Counted from the first letter of the stretch, positions 52,342-61,172 are shown. The stretch: 64,000 nt of DNA from CAZDVQ01 sp964508975 (GCA_964508975.1 CAZDVQ010000004.1:62001-126000); one strand, 5' to 3'. A program made the numbers and translations. The notes: generated by a model not told the origin, from the letters alone.

Positions 52342-53775
52342 CGAGTACTTAAGCTGCCCCAAGTACAAATATAGGAAGCCTAATAACCAAATGACTGATT
52401 TTAAGGCCAAGCTCAAACCAATCCCCAACTCGGCATAATGGTCAACCAAAGTACCTAATGCATAAGCTACAAAAGTCACCATGATTATGCTGAGTAATCG
52501 TTTCCACGGTAGGTGGGGCATTTTAAACCGATATTCGGTTATGTAAACCATCACGATGCACAACACCACGTACGATATCAAGGTGGTGTAAGCCGCCGCT
52601 TGGTAACCCAGCTTGAAGTAGCCCATGGCCAAGTAGTTCAGCAACACGTTCAGCAAGCTGATTCCAATCATGGTGGCGCTCAGCCAGGCATTGCGCTTCA
52701 GGAAGTAGATGTAACGGACATTCAGCTGCGCTACCCCAAAAAAGAACAAGCCAATGGTAATGGTACTCACCAAGGGCAGCGCAGGGATGTATTCATCCCG
52801 AGAAATCAATAATAGCCCGGCTTCCTTGGCAAAGATGCAGATAGTCAAAGTAGCCAAGGCCAATATTTTAAGGATTGAAACGGCTTGCTTGTGAATCTGC
52901 TCCACGGCCGATTCGTTCATCCACTTGTAAAAATCGGGGTTCGTGGCGTTTTGCACTACCACCACGAAACCAGCATTAAACATGGCAATCTTGTAGGCAA
53001 AACTGTACAAACCGGCATCGTCGCTGCTCAACGCGGCATTGATGTACCACTGGTCGAAATAATTCAGGATAAAACTGCTCAATACATAAGGTATGAGCGG
53101 CACGCTAAACTTGAAAATATACACGAAATGCTCCCACACAAAGCGCAAGTGGATGGTGTTGCGCATGCGCCACAACACGAAAATCACAATCAGCAAACCA
53201 GCGATAATCTCGCCATAAGCCTTGCTCATGTAGGTGCTATCCACGGCCAGATACAGCAAAAGCCAGGCAAAGCCAAACTTCATGTATTGAAAAATTACCA
53301 TCGTCACGGCGTACTCCGTGCTGGCTTTCATCGCGATGTAATAGGTTTCGTAAATCCGCCAAACAATCAGCAGCGCACCGTAAAAAAGCATCCAGCCCAC
53401 GGTTTCCACGGGTAAGTTAAGGGTGCTGGCAATCGTGTCTCGGAACAGGTAGAAAAACAGGCCAAAGAGGCTAAACATACCCAATGCACTCAGGATGCTT
53501 GTGCCCATAAAACCCTTCATATCGTTGTTGGGCTCAAAAAAGTAGCGGTTCACGGCCCCGTTCAGGTTCAGCGCGAGCACAATCGAGAAGGTGAGGGCGT
53601 AGGATTGGTACACGTTGGCCAGGCCATATTCGGCCTTGGTCATGTAATGGGTAAAAACGGGCATGCTAATCACACCAAGCCCTTGCCCCAGCAACTGCGC
53701 GATGAAGTAAGTGCTGATGTGCTTGAAAGAATCAAAAAAAGCAAAGCCTTTTAACTTGCCCAAGGTCTTTTTCAT
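52327..53775 (-). CDS. Polysaccharide/oligosaccharide flippase (Wzx family)
   Basis: A 482-residue membrane protein with about 14 hydrophobic helices, MOP/MATE-like. The start region FFDSFKHISTYFIAQLLGQGLGVISMPVFTHYMTKAEYGLANVYQSYALT is typical of Wzx-type exporters that move lipid-linked sugars across the inner membrane for O-antigen or capsule. No glycosyltransferase is adjacent, so its polymer is unknown. A -7 promoter motif ends 4 nt before the ATG, predicting a leaderless message. The final codons and TGA stop lie in foldback element B. Confidence 0.9.
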   Translation of the reverse strand: MKKTLGKLKGFAFFDSFKHISTYFIAQLLGQGLGVISMPVFTHYMTKAEYGLANVYQSYALTFSIVLALNLNGAVNRYFFEPNNDMKGFMGTSILSALGMFSLFGLFFYLFRDTIASTLNLPVETVGWMLFYGALLIVWRIYETYYIAMKASTEYAVTMVIFQYMKFGFAWLLLYLAVDSTYMSKAYGEIIAGLLIVIFVLWRMRNTIHLRFVWEHFVYIFKFSVPLIPYVLSSFILNYFDQWYINAALSSDDAGLYSFAYKIAMFNAGFVVVVQNATNPDFYKWMNESAVEQIHKQAVSILKILALATLTICIFAKEAGLLLISRDEYIPALPLVSTITIGLFFFGVAQLNVRYIYFLKRNAWLSATMIGISLLNVLLNYLAMGYFKLGYQAAAYTTLISYVVLCIVMVYITEYRFKMPHLPWKRLLSIIMVTFVAYALGTLVDHYAELGIGLSLALKSVIWLLGFLYLYLGQLKYSFSIN

Positions 53776-53779
53776 CCGG

Positions 53780-53787
53780 CAAAGGTA
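53780..53787 (-). promoter_or_regulatory. -7 element of the flippase gene
   Basis: Minus-strand TACCTTTG with only CCGG between it and the ATG. Confidence 0.6.
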
Positions 53788-53826
53788 AGTTTTTTATAGG
53801 CTCGCCAAGCTTGTTTTCGGGATTAT

Positions 53827-53936
53827 TTGGGCGCGTCGGCCTACGGCCGTCGGTCCCCTCTGGGGTTCGCGATGCTCCGTGCTTCGCACCGCGGCTTTCA
53901 GCCGCGCCCGCCGGGCACCTCGCGCGAAACGGCTTT
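53827..53936. repeat. GC-rich dispersed element, copy 13
   Basis: Starts GGGCGCGTCGGCCTACGGCC, contains CGGTCCCCTCTGGGGTTCGC and TGCTCCGTGC, ends GGGCACCTCGCGCG: very close to copy 1. Confidence 0.85.
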
Positions 53937-54088
53937 TCATCAATTTGTCTTGTGATATTTGATTATTACTGGTTCTAGTACAAAACCGCTTGTTCATCAA
54001 GATTTAATTTTCGAACTTGAATGAAACTTAAATCATGGCAAAATGATTATATTTACAGCTCAATTCTAATCCAAAGTAGCCCAAGCAT

Positions 54089-54313
54089 ATGTTTATTTAC
54101 AAAAATACCATAACGGTCGAGTCTGGTAAACGTGGCGGTAAACCTTGTATCCGAGGTTTGCGGATTACCGTTGAAGATATATTGCGGTACTTGGCATCAG
54201 GCGTTAGCCAAGCAGAATTAATAGAAGATTTCCCTGATTTAACGCTGGAAGATATATCCATTGCCTTGGAGTTTTCAGCCAATCAACAGAAAATAATGCT
54301 TTACGCGGTATGA
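54089..54313 (+). CDS. DUF433 protein (antitoxin-like), without partner
   Basis: A 74-residue DUF433 protein, a small helix-turn-helix family (GGKPCIRGLRITVEDILRYLASGVSQAELIEDFPDLTLEDISIALEFSANQ). DUF433 genes usually overlap or precede a DUF5615 PIN-like gene and act as its antitoxin. After the stop here there is no DUF5615 frame, only palindromic repeats, so this is an orphan. A possible promoter TATATTTA (54048-54055) lies 33 nt upstream. Whether it still binds DNA is unknown. Confidence 0.85.
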   Translation: MFIYKNTITVESGKRGGKPCIRGLRITVEDILRYLASGVSQAELIEDFPDLTLEDISIALEFSANQQKIMLYAV

Positions 54314-54375
54314 TAGGCAAACTCTCTGTCTAACATCACAAGAATCAAGTTATACAAAGGTATCACAGGCAAAAT

Positions 54376-54910
54376 GTAGGGTCGACCCTTGTGGTCGCCC
54401 AGGGTTGATCACGCCAGGATGCTCGGCATTTCGCCGCCTTGACAGGCAGCGGGAGACGAGGCATGCCTCGTCTCTACAAAGGGTACGCATATTTTATATG
54501 GTTTTTCCCGATTTCCTGTGTGCTATACCTATTCATTTTACTTTGGGAGACGAGGCATGCCTCGTCTGTACAATGTGGTGGGAAGAGGCTAAGGGTTGTG
54601 CTTCTTTTTGTGCATCAGGTGAACATCATTTATTGGGTTAAAATGTAGAGACAAGGCATGCCTTGTCTCCTGTAACCAGATAGGGTATGTAAACATCGTT
54701 ATTCGGGGTACAAAATAGGTACAAAGGATATGCATATTGTAGCATTGGGTATTTCCTGTTGTACATATTCGGTCTGTTTCGGGGGAGACGAGGCATGCCT
54801 CGTCTCTACAAAGGGGTACGAATATTTTATATGGTTTTTCCCGATTTTCTGTGGGCTATACTTATTCATTTTACTTCGGGGAGACGAGGCATGCCTCGTC
54901 TGTACAATAG
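54376..54910. repeat. Cluster of GCATGC-centred palindromes
   Basis: Five near-identical 22-bp palindromes with half-site GAGACRAGGCA, at 54453-54474, 54547-54568, 54648-54669, 54785-54806 and 54881-54902. The first two with their spacer are duplicated by the last two (about 54453-54575 against 54785-54910). Before them, at 54379-54400, is another repeat type, GGGTCGACCC followed by TTGTGGTCGCCC. No protein-like frame is credible here. Confidence 0.9.
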
Positions 54911-54945
54911 GGCCGGTTTGGTTTGGCGCTGTGTGCCACTATGGC

Positions 54946-54971
54946 TTCGCCAGAACACTATTCGGCCTAGC
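54946..54971. repeat. 26-bp repeat, copy 1
   Basis: Begins TTCGCCAGAAC and ends TTCGGCCTAGC, followed by GATGTA. Identical to copies at 56993-57018 and 57059-57084. Confidence 0.85.
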
Positions 54972-55059
54972 GATGTATGAACGCAGCGGTTTTGTGAAGC
55001 AAAAACAAATGTACTCAATGTATATTTGTAGCAAGTGAACTATTTGCTCCTGCAAATAG

Positions 55060-55123
55060 CTCGGTGGTGCGCAGCGCCAGACCCGCAGGGGCCGAGCGTC
55101 AGCGAGCCGCGTAACGTAGCGCT
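55060..55123. repeat. GC-rich dispersed element, copy 14 (short, reversed)
   Basis: Short copy with GGTGGTGCGCAGCGCCAGAC and GGGGCCGAGCGTCAGCGAGC, the reverse-oriented modules of copy 8. Nothing else is recognised between the palindrome cluster and 55165. Confidence 0.75.
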
Positions 55124-55165
55124 TTTGTATCACTTGTTGGCGGGAAAGTTCAAAAGGGGGGATAG

Positions 55166-55600
55166 CTAGTTATCTCCAAGCTTACCAAGTCTACAATTTT
55201 CTAATTTATAGTCAATAACCAGGTTATCACTCCCGAACCCTATAACTTTAATAGGCTCACCTTTTGAAAGAATAGCAATACGCTCCTTTTGATCTTTATT
55301 AAAATAGCACTTGACCCCTATATTTTCTGGATTCCCATCATTAAGCAAGACAATAGCCCCAGTACCATAGCTCTCAATAGATGCAATGATTCCTCTTACA
55401 GATATTATTTTATTACCATATTTTTCCTGTGCAGCGATTTCATTTTTTTCAAAATCATCAAATATTTGGCTAGCTGTAACGTTTTCAATTGGATTTTCGT
55501 TTTCGCCAATTGTTTCCTTGTCGCTTGAGCTTGCCATTGCAATCATGAATGAAACTAAAATTACAAAGGCTGAAATAGAGTGTTTAATATTTGTTTTCAT
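55166..55600 (-). CDS. Secreted OB-fold (tRNA_anti-like) protein
   Basis: A 144-residue protein with an N-terminal hydrophobic signal (about 8-24) and a likely OB-fold (about 45-140): ASQIFDDFEKNEIAAQEKYGNKIISVRGIIASIESYGTGAIVLL, then VKCYFNKDQKERIAILSKGEPIKVIGFGSDNLVIDYKLENCRL. It resembles the tRNA_anti-like family found in Bacteroidota periplasmic proteins; the ligand is unknown. Start at ATG 55600; upstream codons would extend into the overlapping gene. Its start overlaps the end of the membrane-protein gene by 17 bases, so the two form an operon. Confidence 0.82.
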   Translation of the reverse strand: MKTNIKHSISAFVILVSFMIAMASSSDKETIGENENPIENVTASQIFDDFEKNEIAAQEKYGNKIISVRGIIASIESYGTGAIVLLNDGNPENIGVKCYFNKDQKERIAILSKGEPIKVIGFGSDNLVIDYKLENCRLGKLGDN

Positions 55601-55946
55601 ATTGATAATAATTGAGTGATTTTTTAAATCTATAATTGAATAAAATCGGAAGTAAGCCAAAGAATGTATAAGTTATCACATCAAGGGGGTCGCCTGTTCC
55701 TTGAATTACATTACAAAGTTGAAGTGTTTCAAAACATACAAACGTACTTGCTGCGATACAAAGCCAAAATGCACTAAACTCTCTGTCCCATACAATTAAA
55801 AGAGCTGATATAACGGAATATGCCCATAGACCGTCTGGTAGAAAAAATCTTATTAGCTGATTTGAATCAATGCAATATACTAAACTACCAACTGATAGTG
55901 GAGTGATTACATTAAGGGTAATATCCTTCATTCTTGAAGCATTCAT
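55584..55946 (-). CDS. Small membrane protein
   Basis: A 120-residue protein with about four membrane segments (near 10-30, 42-52, 55-75 and 85-103) and a basic tail (NYRFKKSLNYYQYENKY). The segment NVIQGTGDPLDVITYTFFGLLPIL weakly recalls VanZ-like proteins, but I cannot assign a family. It is the first gene of a two-gene unit with the OB-fold protein. AT-rich codon use. Confidence 0.75.
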   Translation of the reverse strand: MNASRMKDITLNVITPLSVGSLVYCIDSNQLIRFFLPDGLWAYSVISALLIVWDREFSAFWLCIAASTFVCFETLQLCNVIQGTGDPLDVITYTFFGLLPILFNYRFKKSLNYYQYENKY

Positions 55947-56062
55947 TACATTGTAAATTATTGTTTTGAAAAGTGCTAAATTTCGTAGTCAATCAAGTAT
56001 GAAATATAGCTCGGGTAGTATGTTCTGGTGAACATTGAGTATATTTTATATGATAAATTATG

Positions 56063-56695
56063 TTAATTTTGCACATTTTCATCTGAGATTTTTTGTACTT
56101 TAATCAGTAATTCATCGAAGAAGTCTTTTATATCGGAGAAATGGCAGTCTTTATATTTTTTCTTTTCACCACAATAGCAAATAGAATCTTTGTTATTGTT
56201 TTCTAAAATAAAATTTTCTAAGTCTAATTTGTATTTGTATAGCAACTCAAGAACCTTTACAACCGGTTCAAGCATAACTAACTCAAGCCTTGACGTTTTT
56301 TTACCAGTTTGTTTTAGTTTTGTGATGGTTTCGTTCAGTAAAATGTAATCGTCAACTAAGGGATTGTTGGTTGTGTTAATTCGGATATTATCGGAATAAT
56401 TGCCAGCATAAACCCAGTTATCATCTTCTATAAATAAGATACTCACTTTGTCAACGTTTTCAGGGGTTATATCAATCAAATGACCCTTAGGGGATTTCCA
56501 CACAGCATGTCTTTCCGCCTCATCTAATAATCTTCCTTTATGTAATTTCCACCCATAAACTATATGTCCACCGTCATTAGCAATCTTATCCTCTACGTTA
56601 TAAAAACAATCGTCCTTCCTAGCATAGCTCTCAATTTGTATAGGAACTATTACAGGTGTTTTTTTGCACTTTAATTTATCTAAAAGTTTATCCAT
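56063..56695 (-). CDS. SEC-C motif protein
   Basis: A 210-residue cytosolic protein. The N-terminal part (about 15-85) has YARKDDCFYNVEDKIANDGGHIVYGWKLHKGRLLDEAERHAVWKSP, a segment found in several SEC-C proteins of unknown function. The C-terminal part has CYCGEKKKYKDCH, a SEC-C-type zinc-binding motif (CxCx8CH). No signal or membrane segment. Its AT-rich coding and position among repeats suggest accessory DNA. The role is not known. Confidence 0.8.
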   Translation of the reverse strand: MDKLLDKLKCKKTPVIVPIQIESYARKDDCFYNVEDKIANDGGHIVYGWKLHKGRLLDEAERHAVWKSPKGHLIDITPENVDKVSILFIEDDNWVYAGNYSDNIRINTTNNPLVDDYILLNETITKLKQTGKKTSRLELVMLEPVVKVLELLYKYKLDLENFILENNNKDSICYCGEKKKYKDCHFSDIKDFFDELLIKVQKISDENVQN

Positions 56696-56982
56696 AGAGA
56701 ACTATACCCTGCCAGTTGGTTAGTCATTTTTAATATTTACAATAGTATTCGCCTTGCATTGTAAAACTAGGGATAGTATTGTAAAAAGATGGTTTTCGAT
56801 TTTACTAAGCGAGCGGTTCCCCATGGCACTTTATTTGTAGCTTTTGAAATAAAAATACACAACAGGGACACTTCACTACAAAAATAATAAACAAGTTTTA
56901 GAAATACAAGTGTTCGTTATGTTTTATTGTAAAATTTTGCTTTTTTCAGTTACAACATAGCTTCACCATGTACTCATTATTA

Positions 56983-57085
56983 ATGTGCTGATTTCGCCAG
57001 AACACTATTCGGCCTAGCAATTTGATGTGCTAATTATTTGATGTGCTAATGTGCTGATTTCGCCAGAACACTATTCGGCCTAGCA
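56983..57085. repeat. 26-bp repeat, copies 2 and 3
   Basis: Two copies (56993-57018, 57059-57084) of the repeat at 54946, each preceded by AATGTGCTGA and separated by AT-rich TTTGATGTGCTAAT units. The preceding part of the gap (56696-56982) is AT-rich and shows no gene. Confidence 0.85.
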
Positions 57086-57174
57086 GCCTGGATGGCAGCC
57101 GCGTAGCGGCTGGTGCGAAGCACGGAGCATCGCGAACCCAGGAAGGCTGCGCCGCCACGCAGTGGCGGAGGCCC
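57086..57174. repeat. GC-rich dispersed element, copy 15
   Basis: Reverse-type copy with GCACGGAGCATCGCGAACCC and CCACGCAGTGGCGGAGGCCCC, directly after the 26-bp repeat. Confidence 0.75.
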
Positions 57175-57176
57175 CA

Positions 57177-57293
57177 AATGAATAAATGATGAAATGAATA
57201 ATTGAGTAAATGACAGGGTGGAAAAGGTCTAAATCATTTACTCATTTCATCACTTAGTCATTTACTCATTTCATCACTTCATCATTTCCTCAT
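57177..57293. repeat. AT-rich foldback array before the metH 3' end
   Basis: ATTGAGTAAATGA on the left, repeated TCATTTACTCATTTCATCAC on the right; the two sides are largely complementary. The array ends at the metH stop codon. Confidence 0.7.
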
Positions 57294-60200
57294 TTAATCA
57301 TTCAACACGGGTTGTAGCCAACGCTCGGCTTCCTCGATGCTCATGCCCTTGCGTTGTGCATAGCTTTCCAGCTGGTCGCGCTCGATGTTGCCCAAACCAA
57401 AATACTTGGCCTGTGGGTGCGCAAAATACCAGCCGCTCACCGATGCCGTTGGGTACATGGCGTAGCTCTCGGTCAAGAAAATGCCCGTGTTGGCCTCGGC
57501 ATCTAGCATTCGCCAGATGGTACCTTTTTCGGTATGCTCTGGGCAAGCCGGGTAGCCCGGTGCCGGACGAATACCTTGGTAACTCTCGTCGATTAAGGCT
57601 TCGTTGCTCAACTGTTCGTCGGTAGCGTAGCCCCAGAACTCCGTCCTCACCCGCTGGTGCAGGCGCTCGGCAAATGCCTCTGCCAGGCGGTCGGCCAATG
57701 CCTTGAGCATGATGGCCGAGTAGTCGTCGTGCTCGGCTTCAAATTTGGCCACGTGCGGCTCGATTCCAATGCCCGCCGTCACGGCAAATGCACCGATATA
57801 ATCTTGTACGCCGCTGCTTTGCGGGGCCACAAAATCGCTCAAGCAAATGTTGGGCTGACCAGGGGCTTTTTTCACTTGCTGGCGCAGGCCAAACAAGGTA
57901 AACTGCCCGCCGTTAACCGATATATCGTCGTCGTTAACGCTGTTGGCCGGGAATAACCCAAACACGGCCTTGGCTTTTAACCAGCCCTCTTGTATAATTT
58001 GCTGCAACATGGTCTGGGCATCGTTGTACAGTTTTTGCGATTCTTTGCCCACCACCTCGTCGTTCAATATCTCTGGGAATTTGCCCCTCAACTGCCATGA
58101 GCTGAAGAAAGGTGTCCAGTCGATGTACTGCGCCAACTCCTCGATGCTGTAGTCGTCAAATACCTGCACGCCTAGTTTTTTAGGGGTCACGGGTTGGTAC
58201 GCCGACCAATCGATGTTGAACTTATTAGCCCTGGCTTGCTCCAGCGTGAGGTACTGCTTGGCCGATTTACGGTCGCCGCGTTGTACCCGCAGGCGCTCGT
58301 ACTCGTCGCGGGTTTCTTGCACGTAAGCATCCTTGCCCTCGCCCAAAAGGGTCGAAACCACGCCCACGGCGCGCGAGGCATCGTGTACGTGTACCACCGC
58401 GCCCGAGGGGTATTGGGCCTCAATTTTAACGGCGGTATGTGTTTTGGAGGTGGTTGCACCGCCAATCAAGAGCGGAATTTTAAAGTTCTCGCGTTCCATT
58501 TCCTTGGCCACGTAAACCATCTCGTCGAGCGATGGCGTAATCAAGCCGCTCAAACCGATGATATCCACCTGGTGTTTGCGGGCTTCTTTCAAGATGCGGT
58601 CGCAGGGCACCATCACGCCAAGGTCAATAATGTCATAATTGTTGCAGGCCAACACCACACCCACGATATTCTTGCCGATGTCGTGTACATCGCCTTTCAC
58701 GGTGGCCATGAGCACTTTGCCCTTGCTGGTATTTTCTTCGCCCTCGGCTTTCAGCGCGTTGATATAAGGCGTGAGGTAGGCCACGGCTTTTTTCATCACG
58801 CGGGCCGATTTAACCACCTGCGGCAGGAACATTTTGCCGGCGCCGAAGAGGTCGCCCACCACGTTCATACCGTCCATCAGCGGACCTTCAATCACGTTGA
58901 GCGGAGCATCGTATTTTTGTCGAGCTTCCTCGGTGTCAACATCTACAAACTCGTCGATACCGCGGATGAGGGCGTGTTTCAGGCGTTCTTCCACGCTGGA
59001 TTCGCGCCAGGAGAGGTCAACCTCGCGTTTTTTGCCATCGCCTTTTACTTGTTCGGCATAGGTTGTCAGGCGCTCTGTAGCATCTGGGCGGCGGTTAAAG
59101 AGCACGTCTTCAACCAGTTCAAGCAGGTCTTTCGGAATTTCTTCATATACCTCTATCATACCCGCGTTCACGATGCCCATGTCCATACCCGCCTTGATGG
59201 CGTGGAATAAGAAGGCCGAGTGCATGGCTTCGCGTACTTTGTCGTTGCCACGGAACGAGAAGGAGATGTTCGATACCCCGCCGCTGATTTTTACATCAGG
59301 CATGAGGGCTTTAATCTGGCGAGTCGCCTCGATAAAGTTGATGGCGTAGTCGTTATGCTCCTCGATACCCGTGGCTACCGCGAAGATGTTGGGGTCGAAG
59401 ATAATGTCTTGCGGGGCATAACCCACCTGCTCGGTCAGTATTTTATAGGCCCGGTGACAAATGCTCACCTTGCGCTCTATGGTATCGGCTTGGCCTAGTT
59501 CATCAAAGGCCATTACCACCACGGCGGCACCGTAGCGTTTTACAATTTTAGCTTGGCGGATAAAGCTCTCCTCGCCTTCTTTCATCGAGATAGAGTTAAC
59601 AATACCCTTACCCTGGAGGCATTTTAACCCCGTTTCAAGCACCTCGAACTTCGATGAATCGAGCATGATGGGTAGCTTGGCAATATCGGGTTCGGCAGCC
59701 AGCAGGTTCAGGAACTTGTTCATGGCGAATACGCTGTCCAGCAGGCCTTCGTCCATGTTCACGTCGATGATTTGTGCGCCACCTTCCACTTGTTGACGGG
59801 CTACTTCAAGGGCAGCCACGTAGTTTTCTTCGCGGATCAAGCGGGCAAAAGCCTTTGAGCCGGTCACGTTGGTGCGCTCGCCCACGTTCACGAAGTTGGT
59901 AAACTCGGTGATGATGAGTGGCTCCAAGCCCGAGAGCATGGTATTGGTGGCCGGGGCGGTCAGGGTACGGGGTTTAAAGTTGGCCACGCGTTGGGCCATA
60001 TCGGCAATGTGCTCAGGCGTGGTGCCGCAGCAGCCACCCACGATGTTGCAGAAGCCATCGCGTACAAAGCCGTACACGTCCTCGGCCATATCGGCGGGCG
60101 TTTCGTCGTATTCGCCAAACTCGTTGGGCAAGCCTGCGTTGGGGTAAGCCGAAATGTAGCAGTTGGCAATTTTCGACAAAGCTTCTACGTAGGGGCGCAT

Positions 60201-60968
60201 TTCTTTGGCACCCAGCGCGCAGTTCAAACCAACGCTAAACAGCGGCATGTGGCTCACTGAAATCCAGAAGGCTTCAACGGTTTGGCCAGATAAAGTACGG
60301 CCAGAGGCATCGGTAATGGTACCCGATACCATGACGGGGTATTGCACACCTTGTTCCTCGCAGTACTGGTCGATGGCAAACAGGGCGGCTTTACAATTAA
60401 GTGTATCAAAAACGGTTTCCACCAGGAAAATGTCGCAGCCACCATCGGCTAGGCCACGGGCTTGCTCGTAGTATGCAGCCACCAGGTCGTCGAAGGTAAC
60501 GGCACGGTAGCCGGGGTTATTCACGTCGGGCGACAAAGATGCCGTCTTGTTGGTTGGTCCAAGTGCACCGGCTACAAAGCGCGGTTTATCAGGGGTGCTG
60601 CGTTTGTCGCAAGCTATTTTGGCCACACGGGCCGAGGCAACGTTTTGCTCGTATGCCAGGTGTTCCATGTGGTAATCGGCCTGCGCGATGAGGGTTGCCC
60701 CAAAGGTGTTGGTCTCGATAATATCGCAGCCAGCATCGAGGTAAGCCAGGTGTATGGCCTCGATGATATCAGGGCGGGTGATGCTCAGCATCTCGTTGTT
60801 GCCCTTGAGGTCGTTGGGGTGCGTTTTAAAGCGATCGCCCCGGAAATCCTTTTCCTCTAGCTGGTATTGTTGAATCATGGAGCCCATCGCGCCATCAATA
60901 ACTAGGATACGATCTTTGGCTAGGCTTTCGAGTTGTTCAAGTGCGGGGTGTTTTCTTCTGTTGTTCAT
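57294..60968 (-). CDS. metH: Cobalamin-dependent methionine synthase
   Basis: A 1224-residue enzyme that methylates homocysteine from methyl-tetrahydrofolate by way of methylcobalamin. The modules are in normal order: homocysteine/zinc domain (about 10-330; GLNCALG and GGCCGTTPEHI cysteines), pterin-binding domain (about 350-620; FVNVGERTNVTGSKAF), cobalamin cap and Rossmann domains (about 640-890; VKGDVHDIGKNIVGVVLACNNYDIIDLG, with the cobalt-ligand histidine in DVHDIG) and the SAM-dependent reactivation domain (about 920-1220; RPAPGYPACPEHTEKG). Start at ATG 60968, after the riboswitch terminator. It is the end product of the SAM-regulated leader just upstream. Confidence 0.98.
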   Translation of the reverse strand: MNNRRKHPALEQLESLAKDRILVIDGAMGSMIQQYQLEEKDFRGDRFKTHPNDLKGNNEMLSITRPDIIEAIHLAYLDAGCDIIETNTFGATLIAQADYHMEHLAYEQNVASARVAKIACDKRSTPDKPRFVAGALGPTNKTASLSPDVNNPGYRAVTFDDLVAAYYEQARGLADGGCDIFLVETVFDTLNCKAALFAIDQYCEEQGVQYPVMVSGTITDASGRTLSGQTVEAFWISVSHMPLFSVGLNCALGAKEMRPYVEALSKIANCYISAYPNAGLPNEFGEYDETPADMAEDVYGFVRDGFCNIVGGCCGTTPEHIADMAQRVANFKPRTLTAPATNTMLSGLEPLIITEFTNFVNVGERTNVTGSKAFARLIREENYVAALEVARQQVEGGAQIIDVNMDEGLLDSVFAMNKFLNLLAAEPDIAKLPIMLDSSKFEVLETGLKCLQGKGIVNSISMKEGEESFIRQAKIVKRYGAAVVVMAFDELGQADTIERKVSICHRAYKILTEQVGYAPQDIIFDPNIFAVATGIEEHNDYAINFIEATRQIKALMPDVKISGGVSNISFSFRGNDKVREAMHSAFLFHAIKAGMDMGIVNAGMIEVYEEIPKDLLELVEDVLFNRRPDATERLTTYAEQVKGDGKKREVDLSWRESSVEERLKHALIRGIDEFVDVDTEEARQKYDAPLNVIEGPLMDGMNVVGDLFGAGKMFLPQVVKSARVMKKAVAYLTPYINALKAEGEENTSKGKVLMATVKGDVHDIGKNIVGVVLACNNYDIIDLGVMVPCDRILKEARKHQVDIIGLSGLITPSLDEMVYVAKEMERENFKIPLLIGGATTSKTHTAVKIEAQYPSGAVVHVHDASRAVGVVSTLLGEGKDAYVQETRDEYERLRVQRGDRKSAKQYLTLEQARANKFNIDWSAYQPVTPKKLGVQVFDDYSIEELAQYIDWTPFFSSWQLRGKFPEILNDEVVGKESQKLYNDAQTMLQQIIQEGWLKAKAVFGLFPANSVNDDDISVNGGQFTLFGLRQQVKKAPGQPNICLSDFVAPQSSGVQDYIGAFAVTAGIGIEPHVAKFEAEHDDYSAIMLKALADRLAEAFAERLHQRVRTEFWGYATDEQLSNEALIDESYQGIRPAPGYPACPEHTEKGTIWRMLDAEANTGIFLTESYAMYPTASVSGWYFAHPQAKYFGLGNIERDQLESYAQRKGMSIEEAERWLQPVLND

Positions 60969-60992
60969 GTAGGCAATGGATGTTGCGGTAAT

Positions 60993-61036
60993 AAAAAAAG
61001 CCCTGCTAACTGGCATAAAGTCAATCGGCAGGGCTT
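60993..61036 (-). terminator. Expression-platform terminator of the metH leader
   Basis: Minus-strand AAGCCCTGC pairs with GCAGGGCTT (with an inner GACT/AGTT pairing) and is followed by seven Ts, about 24 nt before the metH ATG. It is placed for SAM-dependent attenuation. Confidence 0.9.
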
Positions 61037-61073
61037 ACAACACCTTGGAGGTGGGCAAAGTTTAGCTTGTTGA

Positions 61074-61172
61074 CTTATCTTCCCCGTGGGTAACGGGTTG
61101 GAGTTTGCACCTTGCTACTAGAGCAGGTTGCCAAGGCTTCGTAGGGCCAGTCCCTCAGCCTTTCTGGATAAG
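61074..61172 (-). ncRNA. SAM-I (S-box) riboswitch
   Basis: On the minus strand the leader matches the SAM-I aptamer. P1 is CTTATC (61167-61172) with GATAAG (61074-61079). The core has GAGGGACTGGCCC, GAAGCC, GGCAACC, then AGGTGCAAACTCC and a closing GGGGAAGATAAG. The family binds S-adenosylmethionine and usually turns off methionine genes by forming the downstream terminator, which is present here before metH. The exact antiterminator pairing was not resolved. Confidence 0.95.

Noticed and set aside
54453..54902. CRISPR array
   Set aside because: The repeats are palindromic but unevenly spaced, two spacers are copies of each other, and no cas gene is present.
54405..55038. Several plus-strand frames with YFIWFF-like text
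   Set aside because: They are translations of the palindrome cluster and its duplicated spacer, and carry no protein-family signal.
58194..59210. Long frame of 338 codons on the plus strand within metH
   Set aside because: It lies fully antisense to a strongly conserved part of metH and shows only mirrored codon bias.
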